Below are positions 13,813-21,295 of a DNA stretch of 27,610 bases, in pieces (position 1 is the stretch's first letter; the number at the start of each line of letters is the position of its first letter). Source of the DNA: JBEHYA01 sp048498415 (lineage in GTDB: Bacteria > Pseudomonadota > Alphaproteobacteria > UBA9219 > RGZA01); assembly GCA_048498415.1 (NCBI GenBank), contig JBEHYA010000015.1, forward strand, positions 1-27,610, in the 5' to 3' direction. The notes under the pieces were generated by a model, which was not told the origin of the DNA, did not search any database, and saw nothing but the letters and a program-made list of their open reading frames with translations. The position numbers and the translations under genes are program-made.

Positions 13813-14856
13813 TTACAGCCCCAGCCGCCAGTTTTTGGCGGGTAACAGGGCTTCGCGCGGGTTTCGTCCATGGGCGAGCCCCAGCGTGCCCAGCATATAA
13901 AGGGTGTGCGGCTGCAGATCGCGGTAAAACGCCGCTCCGGCGTCCATCAATTTAAGCGTGCTTTCGTAGGGCTTATCAATGAGATGTGCCGGATAGGGCG
14001 CAAAGACCACGTTGGAACCGGGGTTACGGCGCATGAAATCAATTGCGCTGCCGGGCCGGTCTTCAGCAAAGGCGGTGCCGCTATGATAGGTCTCGCACAC
14101 CAGCACGATATCCTCTTCGCGCGCCTTGCTTTCATAGGTGCGGAAATCCAAACCCGGACGCATGGATGTCATAACCATCCGCGCATTGGCTTTTACCAGC
14201 ACGTCTTCCGAGACCAGCCGGAAGTCGGCATGAATATCGGGTGCTTCCTGTTTGCGCCACTGTAGCACTTTATCAAACCGGCTGGTGCGCAAGAAACCCG
14301 CCGGCGCATCGTAGAATGATGTGAACGAAACGGCATCCGGCTGCATCGGTTTGATTGCAAGGCCGTGATGCAAGGCAACCGGCGCATCGATATCAAGCCC
14401 CATACCGCGAAATGGCACGAATACGCCTTTGTGCGGATTTTTCTCCGTTAAAACGGCTGCCGCCGCTGCCAAATTGGAATCGATATCACTACGAAGGTCG
14501 GCAAGCGGATAAAACGCCGCGACCAGGCAAATGGTAAGGTCGCTTTTGCCGTAATAAAGCGAAAGAAGCGCCGCGGTATAGGCCAGCGTATCCGTGCCAT
14601 GGGTGATCAGAAACCGTGTTGTCCCGGAAGCCCGAATTTCCTCGATCTGGCGTAAAATTGCCAGCCAGTTAACCGGCTCAAAGTTTTCAGAGGCTTTCGT
14701 GAACGGGCGATGGAACGAAATGTTATTTTTGCCGCCCAGCAGTTCAAGCACTTCATGCTGCAGGGTGGCCGTGCCGCCATCTGTTACCGCCGTTGCATGC
14801 GGTGTAAAAACGGAAGCAATCGTCCCACCCGTCAGAATGACCGCAATCTGCGACAT
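13813..14856 (-). CDS. Asparaginase family protein
   Basis: A 347-residue protein of the bacterial asparaginase/glutaminase (N-terminal nucleophile-Thr, type I/II) fold. It has the first catalytic signature LTGGTIAS (residues 8-15), SENFEP (about 56-61, substrate-binding Ser/Glu region) and the second signature THGTDTLAYTAALL (about 85-98) with its Thr-Asp pair. It presumably hydrolyses asparagine to aspartate and ammonia. The sequence after the second signature is fairly divergent, and no signal peptide is present, so a cytoplasmic enzyme is expected. Its ATG overlaps the rpoD stop by one base (TAATG), so it may be translated from read-through of the sigma factor mRNA. A related amidohydrolase activity cannot be excluded. 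Confidence 0.85.
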   Translation of the reverse strand: MSQIAVILTGGTIASVFTPHATAVTDGGTATLQHEVLELLGGKNNISFHRPFTKASENFEPVNWLAILRQIEEIRASGTTRFLITHGTDTLAYTAALLSLYYGKSDLTICLVAAFYPLADLRSDIDSNLAAAAAVLTEKNPHKGVFVPFRGMGLDIDAPVALHHGLAIKPMQPDAVSFTSFYDAPAGFLRTSRFDKVLQWRKQEAPDIHADFRLVSEDVLVKANARMVMTSMRPGLDFRTYESKAREEDIVLVCETYHSGTAFAEDRPGSAIDFMRRNPGSNVVFAPYPAHLIDKPYESTLKLMDAGAAFYRDLQPHTLYMLGTLGLAHGRNPREALLPAKNWRLGL

Positions 14857-17126
14857 TATCTATCGTCGAGGAAGCTACGCAGTTTACGGCTGCGGCTGGG
14901 GTGCTTGAGCTTGCGCAAAGCCTTGGCTTCGATCTGGCGAATACGTTCGCGGGTGACCGAGAACTGTTGGCCGACTTCTTCCAGCGTATGGTCGGTATTC
15001 ATACCGATACCAAAGCGCATGCGGAGGACTCGTTCTTCACGTGGGGTGAGGGATGAAAGCACACGGGTCGTGGTCTCGCGCAAATTGCCCAGAATGGCGT
15101 TATCCAAGGGCTGCACGGCGTTTTTATCTTCAATGAAATCGCCAAGGTGCGAATCTTCTTCATCGCCAATCGGCGTTTCCAAGCTGATCGGTTCCTTGGC
15201 AATTTTGAGAACCTTACGCACCTTTTCCAGCGGCATAATCAGCTTTTCAGCTAATTCTTCCGGGGTGGGCTCGCGGCCGATTTCATGCAGCATCTGGCGG
15301 CTGGTGCGCACCAGCTTGTTGATCGTCTCGATCATATGCACCGGAATACGGATGGTGCGGGCTTGATCCGCGATCGAACGCGTAATGGCCTGACGGATCC
15401 ACCACGTCGCATACGTGCTGAACTTATAGCCGCGGCGGTATTCGAATTTATCCACCGCTTTCATGAGGCCAATGTTGCCTTCCTGAATGAGATCGAGGAA
15501 CTGCAGGCCGCGGTTGGTGTATTTTTTGGCAATCGAAATCACGAGACGAAGGTTGGCTTCCACCATTTCCTTCTTCGCCCGGCCGCCTTCGCGTTCACCG
15601 CGCTGCACGGTCGCGACAATCCGGCGGAAATCGGAAAGGCCTAAACCCGCTTCATTGCAGATGGCCGTGATTTCGGCGCGCATACGCTCCACTTCTTCGC
15701 GGTGGCGTTCCATGAAATGCGCCCACGCTTTCACGGTGGCGGGGGAGGGCATGTCTTTGCTGATCACGGTTTCCCGGCCCAGCACCGGCTCCAGCCAGTT
15801 CACATCCAGCTCGTGGCCATAGTAGCGGCCAAGGAATTCTTCGCGGTCCACCTTGCAGTCCATCGCCATGCGCAGCAAGCGGCCTTCCAGCCCAATCAGG
15901 CGGCGGTTGAGGGTATAAAGCTGCGAGACCAGCTGTTCCAGACGCGCATTGTTGAAACGAATGGTGCGCACCAAGTCCACGAGGTCGGTCTTCAGTTCCT
16001 GATATTTCTTTTCCGACTGCTTGGTGATCGCCTCGCCCTTCATCTGGCTGGCGTGGCGCTGCGCGGAAACCTTGAACAGCTTGGCATACGTGACGGCAAT
16101 GCGGCCGAACGTATCCATCACCTGCGGTTTCAGTTTTTCTTCCAGCACCGCGAGTGACAGGTTGTTATCTTCATCTTCAAAGCCTTCTTCACCGGGCGCT
16201 TCGCCGCCTTCGCCTTCCGCGCCGGGCTCGCCTTCTTTTTCTTCTGGCTCCTTCTCGGCCTGGACCATCGCCATGCCGCCTTCGGGCGTGCCTTCACCCA
16301 GCGCTGCCGGCGGCAAACCGCCGTTTTCCGCGCCGTAGGTCGCTTCTAAATCAATCACTTCGCGCAGCAGCATTTTGCCTTCGCTCAAGGCTTCGTGCCA
16401 ACCGAGAATAGCCTGAATGGTGAGCGGCGATTCACAGATGCCGTTGATCATCATCTCGCGGCCGGCTTCGATGCGCTTGGCCAGCGCAATTTCGCCTTCG
16501 CGGGAGAGCAGTTCGACCGAGCCCATTTCGCGCAAATACATGCGCACAGGGTCGTCGGTGCGGCTTACCGTTTCTTCATTGATATTGCCGACTTGTTCGT
16601 CGTCGCTCTCCGCCTTTTCGTCCTTGGCGTCGTCTTCGGCTTCTTCTTCATCGGCCTCCGTGACGTTGATGCCAAGATCCGAGAACATGGCAAGCGTATC
16701 TTCGATTTGTTCGGAGCTCACCTGATCGGGCGGCAACACCTTGTTGATTTCATCAACCGTCACATAGCCGCGCGATTTGGCCTTGCGTACCAGCTTCTTG
16801 AGGGCATCCGCTGCCGCGTCATCCAGCACCGGCGCGCTTTCATCCTTGTCACCGCTGGTCGCCTTCTTGCCGGTTTCCATGCGCTTGAAATTCTTGGGCA
16901 GGTCTTTGGCGGGCACGCCTTTACCGCTGGCCTTGATGGCGGCGGCTTTACCGGCGGGCGTGGCCTTGCTCTTCAATTGTTCTTTGACGTTCGCCTTGAC
17001 GACGGCTTTCTTCTTCTCGTCCTTCTTCGCGGGCTTAGGCGCAGGCTTCGCGGCCGGCTTGGCGGCTTTGGCCTTCAACGGCTTCTTGGCGGCGGTGATT
17101 TTCTTGGCGGGTTTCTTGGTAGCCAT
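14856..17126 (-). CDS. rpoD: RNA polymerase primary sigma factor RpoD (sigma-70)
   Basis: The housekeeping sigma factor, 756 residues, longer than the ~613 of E. coli. Order: a lysine/alanine/proline-rich tail (about 1-75); region 1.1 (about 100-160); an acidic stretch EADEEEAEDDAKDEKAESDDE; region 1.2 at DDPVRMYLREMGSVELLSREGE (about 192); a large non-conserved insert with a Glu/Gly-rich low-complexity part (about 280-325); region 2 with NLRLVISIAKKY, LQFLDLIQEGNIGLMKAVDKF and FSTYATWWIRQAI, which binds core and melts the -10; region 3 (RTIRIPVHMIETINKL); and region 4 with the helix-turn-helix TLEEVGQQFSVTRERIRQIEAKALRKL, which reads the -35. The start at ATG 17126 has AGGAC four bases upstream. 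It follows dnaG after 279 bases and overlaps the asparaginase start. Confidence 0.97.
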   Translation of the reverse strand: MATKKPAKKITAAKKPLKAKAAKPAAKPAPKPAKKDEKKKAVVKANVKEQLKSKATPAGKAAAIKASGKGVPAKDLPKNFKRMETGKKATSGDKDESAPVLDDAAADALKKLVRKAKSRGYVTVDEINKVLPPDQVSSEQIEDTLAMFSDLGINVTEADEEEAEDDAKDEKAESDDEQVGNINEETVSRTDDPVRMYLREMGSVELLSREGEIALAKRIEAGREMMINGICESPLTIQAILGWHEALSEGKMLLREVIDLEATYGAENGGLPPAALGEGTPEGGMAMVQAEKEPEEKEGEPGAEGEGGEAPGEEGFEDEDNNLSLAVLEEKLKPQVMDTFGRIAVTYAKLFKVSAQRHASQMKGEAITKQSEKKYQELKTDLVDLVRTIRFNNARLEQLVSQLYTLNRRLIGLEGRLLRMAMDCKVDREEFLGRYYGHELDVNWLEPVLGRETVISKDMPSPATVKAWAHFMERHREEVERMRAEITAICNEAGLGLSDFRRIVATVQRGEREGGRAKKEMVEANLRLVISIAKKYTNRGLQFLDLIQEGNIGLMKAVDKFEYRRGYKFSTYATWWIRQAITRSIADQARTIRIPVHMIETINKLVRTSRQMLHEIGREPTPEELAEKLIMPLEKVRKVLKIAKEPISLETPIGDEEDSHLGDFIEDKNAVQPLDNAILGNLRETTTRVLSSLTPREERVLRMRFGIGMNTDHTLEEVGQQFSVTRERIRQIEAKALRKLKHPSRSRKLRSFLDDR

Positions 17127-17405
17127 GGATGTCCTGAATTAAAATAACGAAAGCCGTCCGCGCTAGATGCGCACGGCCAGTGATTGCCCAGTCATTGTGT
17201 GGTGACAAAAAGGGTGAAGCATATCCAACGTTGTCGTGTCCCGATTGCGCCGAAAGCGTGGCTGGAAGGCAAAACGCCCTTTATTTAATAGGGGCTTATA
17301 TGTAGAGACTCCAGCGGCCCGAAACAAGCCGGTTATTGAAGGAAATAAGACTTTAACCCGCGATTTCAAGGCTCTAGGCGGGGCCGAACCCCCAAAACAG
17401 CCCAT
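17127..17405 (-). promoter_or_regulatory. 279-base dnaG-rpoD intergenic region, probable rpoD promoter and leader
   Basis: No supported gene is seen. The region is AT-richer than its flanks. On the minus strand a TATAAG box (plus coordinates 17295-17300, five of six matches to TATAAT) is a candidate -10. TTGTTT lies about 21 bases upstream of it, too far for a normal pair. Just downstream, CCCCTATTAAATAAAGGG (plus 17278-17294) can form a short hairpin near the start of the transcript. The size of the gap suggests that rpoD has its own promoter besides read-through from yqeY-dnaG. Confidence 0.35.
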
Positions 17406-19280
17406 TTAAGCGGGAATATCCTCATTTTCGGCCACAGCGTCCATCTGGGCCAGCATGGCCTGAAGTTCACCGATTCGCTGCATGGCGGCTTCGTCCGGCG
17501 GTTCCTGGCTGGCGGCTTTCAGCTCGTCCTCCAGCGATTTCCGCATATGCCGCTGCCAGATATCGTTCCAGCCGGCGCGGGCAACTTCCAGCGGGCGGTT
17601 CTCGCGCACGAAGCCGGCGTGCATGAGCAGGTCAGGCCCCAGCACGCGCGCCATCACGCTGGCATGGCCCGCCATTTCCAGCTGGTCTTTAAGGGGCGCG
17701 GTCACTTCGCCGTCTTCGCGTTCGCTCATCAAATCAAAAATCGCGACGCGCAGTTTTTCCAGTTCCGGGTCAGCGAAGGGCAGGGAGTGCACCGCTTCTT
17801 CCATCTCCGTGAACAGCGCGGGATGATTGATGATCAGCGCCAGCACAATCCGTTCCTGCAAATTGCCGGGGAGGGGCCGCGGGCGCACCAGCGGGCCGAA
17901 GCTCTGGTTCGAGGCAAACGGCTTGCGGCCAAATTTGTTGCCGAAATTTTTTACCCATGGCGTACGGTTTTGTGCGGGTGCACTAAACTGTTCCTGCCAT
18001 TTGGTTTGCAGGGCTGTTTTATAATCCTGCTGCAGGCGCGTGTCCTGAATGGTGGCCACGCGTTCATCCAGCGCGCGCCTGAAACCGGCGCGGTCTTCCG
18101 GCGTATTTAAAGGCCGCTGACCCGCCGTGACACGCCACATGAAATCGATCAATGAGAACGCCTGATCCAGCACCGCCTGCATCGCCGGCACGCCGCGATT
18201 GCGGATGAGGCTATCCGGGTCTTCGCCTTCCGGCATAATCGCAAAGCGCGCGCTTTGATCGGCGCCAAGGAATGGCAAAATGCGGTCGAGCGCCCGTGCG
18301 GCTGCCCGCTGGCCAGCATTATCGCCATCAAAGCATAATACTGGAATGTGATTGAGCAGATCGGGCCGCACAGGCGGCTTTGGAATAATTTTCCAGATCA
18401 GCTGAATTTGGTCTTCCGTCAAAGCCGTGCCCAGCGGCGCCACCGCGCCCGTGAAGCCAGCTTCCACCATACGGATCACATCCATATAGCCTTCCGTGAC
18501 GACAATCGGCTTGCCATCCGCTGCTGCTGCGCGCGCGCGCGAAAAACCATACAGCAACTGGCCCTTATGGAATAACCCATGATCGGCCGAGTTGATGTAT
18601 TTGGGCCCATCGCCTTCCAGCAAACGCGCGCCGAACGCCACCACGCGGCCGCGCCGGTCGCCGACGGGAAAAATCAAACGCCCGCGGAAAAAACTGTAAA
18701 TCCGGTTTTCGCCTTCCGGCTGTTTGGCCAAACCCGCATCAATCATCTGCTGCGGCGTATAATTCTTGGCCGTTAAATGCTTGATCAGCGCCTGCGCGTC
18801 ATTAGGTGCAAAACCTAGGCGAAAACGCGTGATACATTCATCGCTGAGGCCCCGTGACCGCGCATAATCCAGCGCCGGTTTGCCTGCGGCACTGAACAGC
18901 TGCTCTTCAAAAAACCGTGCCGCGTCTTCAATCAGGGTATAAAGATTTTTTTCCTGCTCATACCGCTCGGCTTCTTCGGGGCTGGATTTCGGCACGTCCA
19001 TGCCGGCCAGATTCGCCAGCGTTTCCACGGCATCGGGGAATGACCGGTTTTCGATGCGCATGGTAAAACCGATAATATCGCCATGCGCCCCGCAACCGAA
19101 GCAGTGGAAAAAACCTTTGCTATCGTTGACCGTAAAGCTCGCCGATTTTTCCTTATGGAACGGGCAGCACGCCTTGAACTCCCGCCCCGCCCGCACAAGC
19201 TTCACCCGCCGCCCGATCACTTCCGAAGCCGGAAGCCGGGTGCGGAGCTCATCCAGAAAAGCGGGGGTGAAGGTGGCCAT
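17406..19280 (-). CDS. dnaG: DNA primase DnaG
   Basis: DnaG makes RNA primers at the replication fork. The 624-residue protein has the three expected parts. The N-terminal CHC2 zinc-binding domain has Cys39, His42, Cys60 and Cys63 in CCPFHKEKSASF and FFHCFGCGAHGD. The central TOPRIM catalytic core has VVTEGYMDVIRM for the catalytic Glu and CFDGDNAGQRAA for the Asp-x-Asp. The C-terminal helicase-interacting domain begins near residue 450 and is less conserved. RNA-polymerase-like core segments such as RGRLIFPVGDRRGRVVAFGARLL are also clear. It starts six bases after the yqeY stop and precedes rpoD, an arrangement similar to the macromolecular-synthesis operon (rpsU-dnaG-rpoD) of other proteobacteria, with yqeY in place of rpsU. 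Confidence 0.96.
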   Translation of the reverse strand: MATFTPAFLDELRTRLPASEVIGRRVKLVRAGREFKACCPFHKEKSASFTVNDSKGFFHCFGCGAHGDIIGFTMRIENRSFPDAVETLANLAGMDVPKSSPEEAERYEQEKNLYTLIEDAARFFEEQLFSAAGKPALDYARSRGLSDECITRFRLGFAPNDAQALIKHLTAKNYTPQQMIDAGLAKQPEGENRIYSFFRGRLIFPVGDRRGRVVAFGARLLEGDGPKYINSADHGLFHKGQLLYGFSRARAAAADGKPIVVTEGYMDVIRMVEAGFTGAVAPLGTALTEDQIQLIWKIIPKPPVRPDLLNHIPVLCFDGDNAGQRAAARALDRILPFLGADQSARFAIMPEGEDPDSLIRNRGVPAMQAVLDQAFSLIDFMWRVTAGQRPLNTPEDRAGFRRALDERVATIQDTRLQQDYKTALQTKWQEQFSAPAQNRTPWVKNFGNKFGRKPFASNQSFGPLVRPRPLPGNLQERIVLALIINHPALFTEMEEAVHSLPFADPELEKLRVAIFDLMSEREDGEVTAPLKDQLEMAGHASVMARVLGPDLLMHAGFVRENRPLEVARAGWNDIWQRHMRKSLEDELKAASQEPPDEAAMQRIGELQAMLAQMDAVAENEDIPA

Positions 19281-19286
19281 GCCGGT

Positions 19287-19751
19287 TTAAGCCGCCTTCG
19301 ATAACACGTCGCGCACGGCGGCGCCGGCCTTGCTCATATCCATCTGGCCGGCGTATTTGGCCTTCAGTTCGCCCATCACCTTGCCCATGTCTTTAATGCC
19401 GGCGGCGCCGGTGGCGGCGATAATGGCCTTGATGGCGTCTTTGACTTCCGCATCGCTCATCTGTTTGGGCAGGAATTTTTCAATCTGGGCGATCTCGGCA
19501 GTTTCTTTATCCACCAGATCCTGCCGGCCGCCTTTTGTATATAATTCAACGCTTTCGCGGCGGCTCTTAATCAAACCCTGGAGCAAGGAGAGCACTTCTT
19601 CTTCCTTGATCTGTTCATCCCCACGCGGGCGGGCCACGTCGATATCCTTCTGCTTGATGGCGGCATTGATCATGCGGATGGTCTGGGTCGCATTGGCATC
19701 CTTGGCGATCATGGCGGCTTTGAGAGATTCGGTGATTTTTTCGCGTAGCAT
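19287..19751 (-). CDS. GatB/YqeY domain-containing protein
   Basis: A 154-residue YqeY-family protein, related to the tail domain of the GatB subunit of Glu-/Asp-tRNA amidotransferase. The N-terminal helical part includes MLREKITESLKAAMIAKD and RMINAAIKQKDIDVARP, and the C-terminal helical bundle has IAQIEKFLPKQMSDAEVKDAIKAIIA and DMGKVMGELKAKYAGQMD. Members are thought to act in tRNA metabolism, but the exact reaction is not settled. It is the first gene of the minus-strand set yqeY-dnaG, six bases before dnaG, and is divergent from carA with 236 bases between them. Confidence 0.92.
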   Translation of the reverse strand: MLREKITESLKAAMIAKDANATQTIRMINAAIKQKDIDVARPRGDEQIKEEEVLSLLQGLIKSRRESVELYTKGGRQDLVDKETAEIAQIEKFLPKQMSDAEVKDAIKAIIAATGAAGIKDMGKVMGELKAKYAGQMDMSKAGAAVRDVLSKAA

Positions 19752-19863
19752 GGCTTTTCTCAGGAAAGGGGTGAAATCGGGCCTATTAAGGCATAGTTGG
19801 CCTCTAGAATCTATGGCCAGGAATGCCCGAAAAACAGGCCCAAAAAGTTACTTAAAAAAAGGA

Positions 19864-19892
19864 TTGCGCTGGGGCGCCCGGATAAGGATACT
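19864..19892 (+). promoter_or_regulatory. Candidate sigma-70 promoter for carAB
   Basis: TTGCGC (19864-19869) and GATACT (19887-19892) are spaced by 17 bases in the yqeY-carA gap, which would give a 5' leader of about 90 bases before the carA ATG. Each box matches the consensus only moderately (3/6 and 4/6). The leader contains small hairpins, for example GTTCC-CCGC-GGAAC at about 19937-19950 and GCGC-GTTCTT-GCGC shortly after it. No clear attenuator with a U-run is seen. Confidence 0.35.
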
Positions 19893-19987
19893 CTCGCCAA
19901 TTTGCTCCCCGGCAAATTGTAACCCTAGCAAGCCACGTTCCCCGCGGAACGCGCGTTCTTGCGCGAACATAGAGATTTGAGAGCCGG

Positions 19988-21172
19988 ATGTCTGAACGCC
20001 CCAACGCCCCCCAAAAACCTGATCACGCCAATGCTGTTCTTGTTTTAGGTGATGGAAGCGTCATTTGGGGCACCGGTTGCGGTGCCGAGGGCATCGTGGT
20101 GGGCGAAGTCTGCTTCAACACCTCCATCACCGGCTACCAGGAAATCCTCACCGATCCCAGCTACGCCGGCCAGATCATCACCTTCACATTCCCCCACATT
20201 GGTAACGTCGGCGCGAATGATGAAGATGTGGAATCCGTGAAGCCCGCCGCGCGCGGGCTTGTGCTCCGCGAAAACATCACCACGCCTTCCAACTGGCGCG
20301 CGAAACAGAATCTCCAAACATGGCTGGAAAAAAACAGCATCACCGGCATCACCGGCGTCGATACGCGCCAGCTCACCCATCACATTCGTGATAAAGGCGC
20401 GCCCAACGGCGTGATCGCCTTCAACCGCGAAGGCGAATTTGATATTCCCGCACTGATCAAGAAAGCCAAGGATTGGCCCGGCCTGAACGGCATGGATCTG
20501 GTGCCCGATGTCACTTGCAAGAAACAATATAACTGGGATACGTCCAACTGGGTGCTCGGCAAGGGCTATCAAACGCAAACCAGCCCGCGCTACCACGTGG
20601 TCGCCATCGATTACGGCGCCAAGCAAAACATTCTGCGCTGCCTCGCGGAAGTGGGCTGCAAGGTCACGGTTGTGCCGGCCACCACCACGGCGGAAGCTAT
20701 TATGGCCCTCAAGCCCGATGGCGTGTTTTTATCGAACGGCCCCGGCGACCCTGCGGCCACCGGCGTCTACGCCGTGCCGGTTATTCAGAAAATTCTCGAA
20801 GCCCGCATTCCAACCTTTGGCATTTGTCTGGGCCACCAGATGCTCGCCCTCGCGATTGGTGCAAAAACCTACAAACTCACCCGCGGCCACCGCGGCGCCA
20901 ACCAGCCCGTGCAAGATCACACCACTACGCGCGTTGAAATCACCAGCCAGAACCACGGCTTTGGCGTGGATATCAAAACGCTGCCGGCAAATGCGGAAGT
21001 CACGCATACCAGCCTCTTTGATAAAACCAATGAAGGCCTGCGCCTGAAAGATCGGCCGGCGTTTTCGGTGCAATACCACCCGGAAGCTTCTCCCGGCCCG
21101 GAAGACAGCCATTACCTGTTCCAGCGTTTTGTAGAATTGATGCGTAATAATTCGGCCAGCAAAGCCGCGTAA
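19988..21172 (+). CDS. carA: Carbamoyl-phosphate synthase small (glutaminase) subunit
   Basis: CarA releases ammonia from glutamine and passes it to CarB to make carbamoyl phosphate for arginine and pyrimidines. The 394-residue protein has the N-terminal CarA-specific domain (VLVLGDGSVIWGTGCGAEG, CFNTSITGYQEILTDPSYAGQI) and a class I glutamine amidotransferase domain. The nucleophile is Cys280 in PTFGICLGHQ, and the partners are His364 and Glu366 in SVQYHPEASPGP. Start ATG 19988 is preceded by GAGAG. It is followed by a palindromic repeat element and then carB, 123 bases downstream of its stop. Confidence 0.97.
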   Translation: MSERPNAPQKPDHANAVLVLGDGSVIWGTGCGAEGIVVGEVCFNTSITGYQEILTDPSYAGQIITFTFPHIGNVGANDEDVESVKPAARGLVLRENITTPSNWRAKQNLQTWLEKNSITGITGVDTRQLTHHIRDKGAPNGVIAFNREGEFDIPALIKKAKDWPGLNGMDLVPDVTCKKQYNWDTSNWVLGKGYQTQTSPRYHVVAIDYGAKQNILRCLAEVGCKVTVVPATTTAEAIMALKPDGVFLSNGPGDPAATGVYAVPVIQKILEARIPTFGICLGHQMLALAIGAKTYKLTRGHRGANQPVQDHTTTRVEITSQNHGFGVDIKTLPANAEVTHTSLFDKTNEGLRLKDRPAFSVQYHPEASPGPEDSHYLFQRFVELMRNNSASKAA

Positions 21173-21180
21173 CCATAACC

Positions 21181-21272
21181 GTCATCCCGGCGAAGGCCGG
21201 GATCCACGGAAAGCCAAACAGGATGATATACGTCTTGTGGCCTGTCGTGGATGCCGGCCTTCGCCGGCATGA
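21181..21272. repeat. Paired-hairpin palindromic repeat, copy 3, between carA and carB
   Basis: The left hairpin CATCCCGGCGAAGGCCGGGAT lies at about 21183-21203. The right hairpin ATGCCGGCCTTCGCCGGCAT lies at 21251-21270. The flanks GTCATCCC and GGCATGAC mirror each other, and GATCCACG is mirrored by CGTGGAT. It is about 92 bp and uses GAAGGC instead of GAAAGC, so it is a related subtype rather than an exact copy. It begins eight bases after the carA stop and would be present in the carAB mRNA. Read in the carB frame, the right hairpin encodes MPAFAGMT, a common false N-terminal extension. Confidence 0.85.
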
Positions 21273-21295
21273 CAAAGAAGAGAGTGATTGAGAAA

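Noticed and set aside
16395..17147. 250-codon plus-strand frame over the rpoD 5' half
   Set aside because: Low-complexity antisense of the lysine- and glutamate-rich part of RpoD; no family features.
17163..17405. 80-codon minus-strand frame in the rpoD upstream region
   Set aside because: Composition is unlike neighbouring proteins, there is no ribosome binding site or motif, and the region is better read as promoter and leader.
21251..21295. N-terminal extension of carB starting MPAFAGMT
   Set aside because: It is encoded by the right hairpin of the repeat element; the CarB family core starts at ATG 21296.
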